Positions 57,711 through 64,000 of a stretch of 64,000 nt of DNA are shown in pieces (position 1 is the stretch's first letter; every line of letters starts with the position of its first letter). The stretch lies in assembly GCA_033977485.1 (NCBI GenBank), contig CM066988.1, positions 76,543,669-76,607,668 on the forward strand, read 5' to 3'. The notes beneath the pieces were generated by a model. The model was not told the DNA's origin. It did not search any database and saw nothing but the letters and a program-made list of their open reading frames with translations. Source of the stretch: Hydrangea macrophylla (taxonomy: Eukaryota > Streptophyta > Magnoliopsida > Cornales > Hydrangeaceae). A program made the position numbers and the translations under genes.

Positions 57711-57822
57711 CAATCGATTGACAAGATATCAATCGATTGATAATAAATTCAATCGATTGACAAAACACCAATCGATTGATCATAAAAAGATGTCAATCGA
57801 TTGACATAATGGCAATCGATTG
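57711..57822. promoter_or_regulatory. CAATCGATTG array, upstream of TATA (Athila 5' LTR)
   Basis: Six exact copies; one linker differs from the other LTR (GACATAA versus GATATAA) while the palindromes are unchanged. Confidence 0.88.
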
Positions 57823-58080
57823 GTACCAAGACTTCATCCATTTGTTTCTTGAGTTATTCCTTTCAACTTGTTATTCATTTTAACTTCAGAACCTGCATTC
57901 AAAGAGCTAAACACAACAACATACCACGAAAAATACATCATTGTGTAAAGAAACGAATTAAAACACAAGTGCAGGTATCACTAGAGAAATGGGGTTAAAT
58001 CCAGTCAGTTCTTACTCCTTATCGAGCTAATATTAAGCTAATATCAACTCTCATCAGTTTTTTGATTTCCTCAAGTTCCT

Positions 58081-59800
58081 AAAGTTTTTCTTCAATGATA
58101 ATCGATGGTGCTGGAGTTCGTAACCAATCTTGGGTGTAAACCAAACACTCTACAATATTAGGTTTCAAAGAACTTCGGAATGGATCAAGTACTTGACCCG
58201 CAATACTAAAAGCACACTCAAAAGCAACCAATGTAATAGGACTTGATAATATGTCACGGGCCATGATTGTAAATGCGTGTATGTTGCAAGCTTCCCTTTC
58301 CACCAAGCCAATACATCGAAGTGAGGATCTTCCTCCTCTATCCCTTCCCACAAGTATTTATCTAAGTCATTCAAGGCATCAAGTTGATCCTTCCTCATTA
58401 AATCAGCCCTAAATTTATCATTCCTTCTAGAGCGTTTGTTAGTTTCGTCACTTGCAACGGTATTATCACCATCCAACTTATTACTTGAAGCAATAACAAC
58501 AAAAGATGTAGCTTCTACCTGATACTTGAAATAAAGGCGTGACATCGATGCAGTTAAACTAGCAATAAAACTTTTAACCTTTTTACTCTTTGTCAATTCG
58601 AAAAGAAAAGGATCCTGACCCAAAAATTCGTTATACCAAAAAGGCCACATAATTAACTTTATAACGTGGATGTAGTACTATTGAAATAATCAAAATTGGA
58701 TTAAGAGATTCCATGTTACAATACTTAACAAATTTTGCATTCATTTTGGTGGCCATGGTACAACGATAAACATCATCACTATTCAATTCACGTGAGAGAA
58801 CTTCTTTAGCTTGTGCTACCTCATCAAAGTAAGTATTGGATGTCACATAATGGGAACCAGATATGCAGTTAGTTAGAAGATAAAAGTCTTCTAAAAATGA
58901 ACGTAAACCCTTCACCCAATCAATAGCTTCCATTGCACCCACCCCTTCACAGGCCCTTTTATAGTTAGGATCTTGCTCCTCTAACCTATCAAAAGCTTTT
59001 TCAAACTCTAGCACCACATCTATCATGAGGTAGGTTGAATCCCATCTAGTTTTTACATCTAAGCACACAACCCGTTTACTAACTATACTCTCCTCTAAGG
59101 CACATTTTTTAAACAATTGCAAGCGTGATGGACTACTCCTCACATATTTAACACCTCGACGTAGGTGCTTGATAGTTGTTTTTCCCTCTTCAATTCCCTC
59201 CCTCACAACAAGGTTAATGATGTGTACAAAACATCGCACATAAAAGAACTCTTCTCCCAACAACATCATATTTCTTTTGTTCAATCTTCTCTTTAAGTCT
59301 ACTATGCAAGTGTCATTATTCTTAGCATTGTCAACGGTGATAGTCATGACATGACTTATACCCCACTCCAACAAACAACACTCCATGGCCTTTGCAATCG
59401 CCTCACCATTGTGTGGATGTGGAAGGACTCTAAAGTAAATGATTTTCTTTTACAATTTCCAGTCTTTGTCAATAAAGTGTGCTGTGAGTACTATATACCC
59501 AAGATTTTGAATGGAAGTCCACTTATCGGTTGTGATGTATATACGAGTGGAATTGTCCTTCGAATTGTCTTTTAAGTTATTTTGTTCCTCGTGAAACATT
59601 TGTATGCAATCCTTAGTTACTGTAGTTCTAAAATACACATGAAACTTAGGGTTCACATCTTGGAGAAACAACCTAAAACCTTCCTTTTCTACAAGACTAA
59701 ATGGAAATTCGCAACGAATTATCAATTGCTAGAGACTTTCGACATCTATCTTGGACAAATTTCCAATTGGAAGCTTGACTTCCCATTAAAGAAATGAGTG
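58081..59800 (-). pseudogene. hAT transposase (RICESLEEPER-like), broken
   Basis: Transposase of the BED-finger hAT family that catalyses cut-and-paste transposition. A decayed linker after the BED finger is at about 59800-59725. The catalytic RNase H-like region begins at FPFSLVEKEGF (about 59715) with TTDKWTSIQNLGYIVLTAHF (near 59545), then HNGEAIAKAMECCLLEWG (near 59410) and RWDSTYLMIDVVLEFEKAF (near 59040). A DUF4413-like segment lies near 58640, and the C-terminal dimerisation motif at about 58260-58100 (FSIAGQVLDPFRSSL). Breaks: a TAA at about 59448 and frameshifts near 58640 and 58280. The N-terminal BED finger is not intact. The Athila element landed just 3' of the stop. Confidence 0.87.
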
Positions 59801-60316
59801 ACTGTGATTTATCCTCCTCTTGGTCACGGGGAATTTTTTGACAACGCTTAACATCATACCACAATTGTTAGTTCCAGCTGAGGACAGTGCAGTAATATGA
59901 AACCCTAATATGACTATGAACTTTGATCTGATGACATGAATGAATTTCTAAAACACTAAAACCCCTTATGAATGGATATCTTTTGATTTTAGTAGACAAT
60001 TTTTTAGAAATTATATTAAGACCCCTTATTTTTTGACAATTGTACAATACTATTTTACGTATAAATTATAAAATTATAATTATAATAGCATATATATATC
60101 TCGAAAATGTATCAGAAGTATTTCAGAATAATTTTAGAATTTTCGGTACGGAATTTCATAATTTTTGGAATTTTAAAAATAGTTCCGATTCTGTTCCGAT
60201 TTTTTCGAAAAATTTGGGAATTCAAAAATATTTTTTGGTAGCCAAATTCGGAATTTTTCGGCTCAGAATCGATCGGAATCGAAATTTCTATTCCAAATTG
60301 TACCCCTAGGCATGAT

Positions 60317-60795
60317 GCACATTTATTTCTCAAGTGAATGGGGCTACTCCTATTCATTTAAGAATTTGGTGAATTGATATGCCATACTGGAGATCACTTC
60401 AGTACACAATGGTGATTTTGTTGTATATATATACAGTATACCACAATCACATGTGTCACCTTTTGATTGGAGGAGAAGGCTAACAGTTGTTAATTTAATG
60501 CCTTCTGGCATGCATTAAATGGGGAGTAACTTGTGATAACCGATTGGGTTGGTCATGTACCGTACGATATGTTTGCTCTTTGATCATAGATTATTGTTCC
60601 TTGGTCAATAATGTTTGTTCTATGACTTTAAGGTTTATTCTAGTGGAAATTTTTTGTGCCAAGCATTAACCAATTAATTGTAACCTATGTATAAAATGTT
60701 GTACAATTTAAAATTTATGTCTAACATTTTTTTACAATTCTGACAAATTATTAAGATTGGCATTAATCACCATTCAATTCTATTTAATAACCCAA
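60317..60795. other. Intergenic, no gene
   Basis: AT-rich DNA between the hAT end and the minisatellite. Nothing recognised. Confidence 0.4.
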
Positions 60796-61566
60796 CAATT
60801 CTGGTCATGGAATAAATATTTATGATGAAAGAAATAGACTTGCTTACCTTACGAACAAAACTTAGAAATTTGGAACAAAATTTTATGGTCATGGAACAAA
60901 TATTTTATGATGAAGGAATAAAACTTTTCTACTGTAATACAAAACTTAGTGATCATGAAACCAATATTTAGAAGGAAGGAACAAAACTTAGGGATCATTG
61001 AACAGAACTATGTAGTCATGAAACAATTATTTATAATAAAGGAATAAAACTTAATGATCAAGGAACAAATATTTTTGCTGAATAAACAAAAGTTACTGAT
61101 CATGGAACAAATATTTCAGAGGAATTAATAAAACTTAGTGATCATGGAACAAAACTTTCTAGTCATGGAATATAAATTTGTGATAAAAGAACAAAACTCA
61201 ATGATCATGGAATAAAACTTTCTGCTCATGGAACAAATTTTTAGATAAAGGAACTAGATTTGCTTACTTTATGAACAAAACTAAGAAATCTGGAACAAAT
61301 ATTTTATAATAAAGAAACAGAATTTTCCCATGGAACAAAACTTTCTGATCATGAAACAAAGTTTAGTGATCATGACACACAAGTTTCTAGTCATAGAACA
61401 AATTTTTATGATGAATGAACAAAACTTAATGATCATAGAACAAAACTCTCTGGTCATGGCACAAAATTTTTATATCTTAGAAACAAAACTTACTATCATG
61501 GAACAAAACTTTCTGGTTATACAACTTTGTGATGAATGAACAAAACTTTTTGGTCATGGAACAAAT
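60796..61566 (+). repeat. 21-bp minisatellite encoding a heptad repeat
   Basis: About 35 degenerate units of CATGGAACAAAACTTTCTGGT and variants (TGATCATGGAACAAATATTT and others), with a dominant period of 21 bp or half-multiples. In one + frame a unit reads MEQNFLV, so 61330-61539 is open for 69 codons as a run of MEQN/FLVI heptads. No start context or flanking gene is evident, so translation is not claimed. Confidence 0.75.
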
Positions 61567-61569
61567 ATG

Positions 61570-62640
61570 GCTTAATTTCCTATTAGCCAAAATTTATTTG
61601 TTTTAATAGATTTTATAGCTTAAAAGACGTTTGATTTAATGTTGCTTCCAATATATGTTGTGGGCTCATTTAATTTTTATTGGAGAATTTTGATGATTAT
61701 GCACTATAATTGAAGATGGTCCTATTATTCTTTTTGTATTTGCAAAAAAGAAAAGTCGGTCGCGTTGCAACATATGTTGAGAACCACGTTTGGGAAACAA
61801 AATTTGGGAAGCATAGCATTACTCCAATTGGCCTAAATGTATTTGGTTTAATGACATTTGCAACTTTAAAGATGTTTGGTTTAATATTGTTCCCAATATA
61901 TGTTGTGGGCCCACTTAGTTTTCATTAGAGGAATTTATAGTGGCACACTATTATTGAAGGTGGTACCATTATTATTTTCTTATGTCCAAAAAAAAAAACA
62001 AATTGGTCCCATTGTGATATTTGTTGAGAACCACGTTTGAGATACAAATTTTGAAAATCATAGCATTACTCCCAATGAAAATTATTTTGACATAGGGTTG
62101 CTATGAATTTTTCTTATGGGTTGTTTGACTTAATTTCTTGTAAGCCAAAATCCATTTGTTTTAATAGCTTTTAAAGCTTAAAAGATGTTGACTTAATGAT
62201 GTTTCTAACAATGTTGTGGGCCTACTTAATGATGTTTCTAACGTATGTTGTGGGCCCACTTAATTTTTATTAGAGGATTTTATAACAGTTTTAATAGCTT
62301 TTAAAGCTTAAAAGTTGGTCCCATTGTTCTTTTCGTATTTCAAATAAAAATAAAAATAAAAATAAAAGTCGGTCACATTGCTACATATGTTGATAACTAA
62401 GTTTGAGAAATAAAATTTGGGAAGTATAGTATTATCCAATTAGCCTAAATGCATTTTGTTTAGTAGCATTTAGAACATCAAAGATGTTTGGTTTAATGTT
62501 GTTCTCAATATGTGTTGTGGATCCACTTAATTTTCATTGGAGGATTTTATAGTGGTGCGTTATTATTGAAGGTGGTCCCACTGCGACATAGTTGAGAACC
62601 ACGTTTGAGATACAAAATTTAGGAAGCATGGAATTACTTC
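61570..62640. repeat. Larger tandem repeat, period about 245-310 bp
   Basis: The anchor TGTTGTGGGC recurs at about 61656, 61901, 62212, 62246 and 62513. GTTGAGAACCACGTTTG or a variant recurs at about 61779, 62022, 62372 and 62592. Copies are diverged and rearranged. No ORF of substance; the 72-codon frame at 61710-61928 is within the repeat. Confidence 0.7.
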
Positions 62641-62847
62641 CAATGAAAATTAACTGCCCAGTCGTATATGTGATGGAAACCTATTTGTAATAAAAAAAAA
62701 TTTTGAAAATGATGGTATTATTCAAAACAATGAAGAAAAAATGAAAAGGCATAAAACAAAGATAAATAGGGCACATGAAAAAGTGATTGCATTGTTCTAA
62801 TTAAGGGCTTGTTTGGGAAAGCTTAAAATAGAATCTGGTTCAGTCTA
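62641..62847. other. Short unassigned stretch
   Basis: A-rich DNA with no gene, ending at the LTR boundary. Confidence 0.4.
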
Positions 62848-64000
62848 TGTCACGCTCCGGAACTGCACATACGATTAGGACACGTAGCACGTCACCAAGG
62901 CATTCCTAGTACTCCCAATGATCCAATAATAATCATTGAAATACATAGTTAATGAAAGTTTTCCCATTTAAATCACTTATAAAATAATTTATTTTGAAAT
63001 AGTGCAATTTTGTCAATTGATTGGGTACTCGGTCGACTAGACATGCCAAAGTCCGGTCGACTGGGATGTGCTTGGTTGATTGGACGATGCTCTAGTAGAA
63101 TATCCCATTTTGGAACCGAATACAGTCAACTGGATTAGCACCCCAGTTGACTAAATTTGGGCAACAGTGCCCATTCTGCAGCACACAAGTTCTAGCCAAA
63201 ACCGTACCAAACACACTCAGCATCTGGTAAATGCGATCAAACCCAACATGACAGTACCCTAATATTACAACCATTAACCAACTAACAAACTTCCACATGA
63301 TCCAAGTAACCAAATTTACATAAACCATATGCTACATGAGTTAGGCTTGGTAACTAGTGAGTACATGCTCCAAAATCCAAAACTAGAGATTCCCAAGTCT
63401 AAACCCAAATAAAATCATAATACAAGTTCAAGTTTAGAACATGTAGTTCACAAAATTAACTACAACCCATTCCCAAAACCCCCATTGTCTCGCCATTGTC
63501 ATTTCCATTCAGTTCTTCTTGGATCTGTCTCCTTGCTCACCTATAATGGTTATTCAATAACCTCTATACTATATAAGCTATATGTATGTGAATGACAACA
63601 ATTACAGACTTGCTTAACAAACATGCTCAATCTCATCTGTTACACATCTATATAGTCTTCAGAAACACAAGTACCGACCACCCTTTCATACTAGTTCGCG
63701 ACTACTCCATTAGTCCACGCGACTAACTGAGACACACGCCTCTTTCTTTCAGACTTACGTCCTCATGACCAATTTGGCACCTGATCTCACTTCGATGGCA
63801 AGTACAAGTTCCCCTTCCAACCACATTAACAGCTCAACATGCTCAAGAATACATTATATCATGCAAGTTCACAACTTATACAAGAGCTATCAAGATTCTC
63901 TAAATTTGTGAACTTAAGCTAACTAATCATGCTTTTCATCACAAAGATAGTCTCAAACATCCAATTATCCAAATTTAATAATTATTGTCACTCACCTCTT
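62848..64000 (-). repeat. LTR end of another gypsy-type element (minus), runs off the window
   Basis: On the minus strand the LTR ends TTCCGGAGCGTGACA at 62848, the same terminus style as the chromovirus LTRs. The other end lies past 64000. No PBS follows the terminus, so this is a 3' or solo LTR. Near its end (63010-63155) it has short motifs of the type GGTCGACTRG, AGTCAACTGG and AGTTGACTAA instead of CAATCGATTG. No gene is supported; apparent minus-strand frames (for example 63092-63328) are within the LTR. Confidence 0.6.

Larger units (their letters stand above)
44046..58056 (-). mobile_element. Athila-type Ty3/gypsy retrotransposon, 14 kb, young
   Basis: LTRs 44046-45684 (1639 bp) and 56419-58056 (1638 bp) differ by about five substitutions and one A-run indel by eye. 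TSD GTTTT at 44041-44045 and 58057-58061 is perfect. On the minus strand the order is LTR, PBS, gag-pol, a long 3' domain with an env-like frame, PPT, LTR. The PBS type, the gene content and the env-like domain are those of the Athila lineage. Inserted at the very 3' end of the hAT transposase frame. Confidence 0.95.
56419..58056 (-). repeat. 5' LTR of the Athila element
   Basis: Near-identical to 44046-45684. It holds arrays of six exact CAATCGATTG each at 57711-57822 and 57096-57215, with the TATA box at 57594-57603. Confidence 0.95.
42882..60308 (-). mobile_element. hAT transposon with broken transposase, interrupted by an Athila element
   Basis: The right end, reversed, reads TAGGGGTACAATTTGG. 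The left end begins TAAGGGTGTGTTTC. The 8-bp flanks GGTATGAC (42874-42881) and GGCATGAT (60309-60316) match at six of eight, the differences being transitions. Both subterminal regions (42900-43075 and 60110-60300) are packed with TTCCGATT, TTCGGAATTTTT and GGAATTTT motifs, as in hAT transposase-binding regions. Removing the Athila insertion leaves about 3.4 kb. Confidence 0.75.

Noticed and set aside
62900..63560. A counterpart of the acidic micro-frame in the right-edge LTR
   Set aside because: A short GGTGAGCAAGGAGAC frame on the minus strand resembles it only at the first codons and lacks the D/Y-rich body; not supported.
1..64000. tRNA or other structured RNA genes
   Set aside because: Only tRNA-complementary primer sites of retroelements were seen; no cloverleaf-like sequence with A and B boxes was recognised.

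Overview
This window looks like retrotransposon-rich, intergenic DNA from a flowering plant, probably a eudicot. The evidence is nested Ty3/gypsy and Ty1/copia LTR elements, a plant L1-type LINE, hAT-like DNA transposons, several MITEs and one host-type gene, a secreted pectin methylesterase/invertase inhibitor-like protein. I cannot name the species. I see no tRNA, rRNA or CRISPR. Nearly all transposon genes are broken, mostly by nonsense codons that fit C-to-T or G-to-A transitions.

Left block (1-21501): a three-level nest. The oldest layer is a Tekay/Del-type chromovirus on the + strand (pol remnant 15582-18396, 3' LTR 18445-20673). It was interrupted by a Copia element on the - strand (LTR 13822-15581, PBS, leader, gag and start of pol running off the left edge). 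The Copia leader was in turn interrupted by a full-length chromovirus (1589-11956) with two 2.0-2.2 kb LTRs. A further related LTR fragment lies at 20674-21501.

Middle block (21502-41400): low-complexity DNA, MITEs (Stowaway-like 23879-24122 and others), an L1-type LINE (25918-31004) and three hAT-like non-autonomous elements (22264-23311, 31094-33020, 35849-40920). The last has a perfect 8-bp target-site duplication (TSD). It carries a very young, complete but non-autonomous LTR retrotransposon (35939-40548, TSD GGGGC) that encodes a single unrecognised acidic protein.

Right block (41401-64000): the inhibitor-like gene (41554-42108), then a hAT transposon (42882-60308) whose broken transposase gene is interrupted by an almost complete Athila-type gypsy element (44046-58056, TSD GTTTT) with gag-pol, an env-like frame behind a good 3' splice site, and near-identical LTRs. 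The right edge has a 21-bp minisatellite that reads as a heptad repeat, a larger tandem repeat, and the end of another LTR.

The most unusual feature is a set of dense arrays of the palindrome CAATCGATTG in the LTRs and leaders of three different lineages (Tekay-type, Copia, Athila). In the gypsy elements they bracket the TATA box. Other elements carry analogous arrays of different short motifs (GCCCGAT, AAGTGAAATTTCACTT, GTCGACT). This suggests a shared architecture of element-specific DNA-binding-site arrays.
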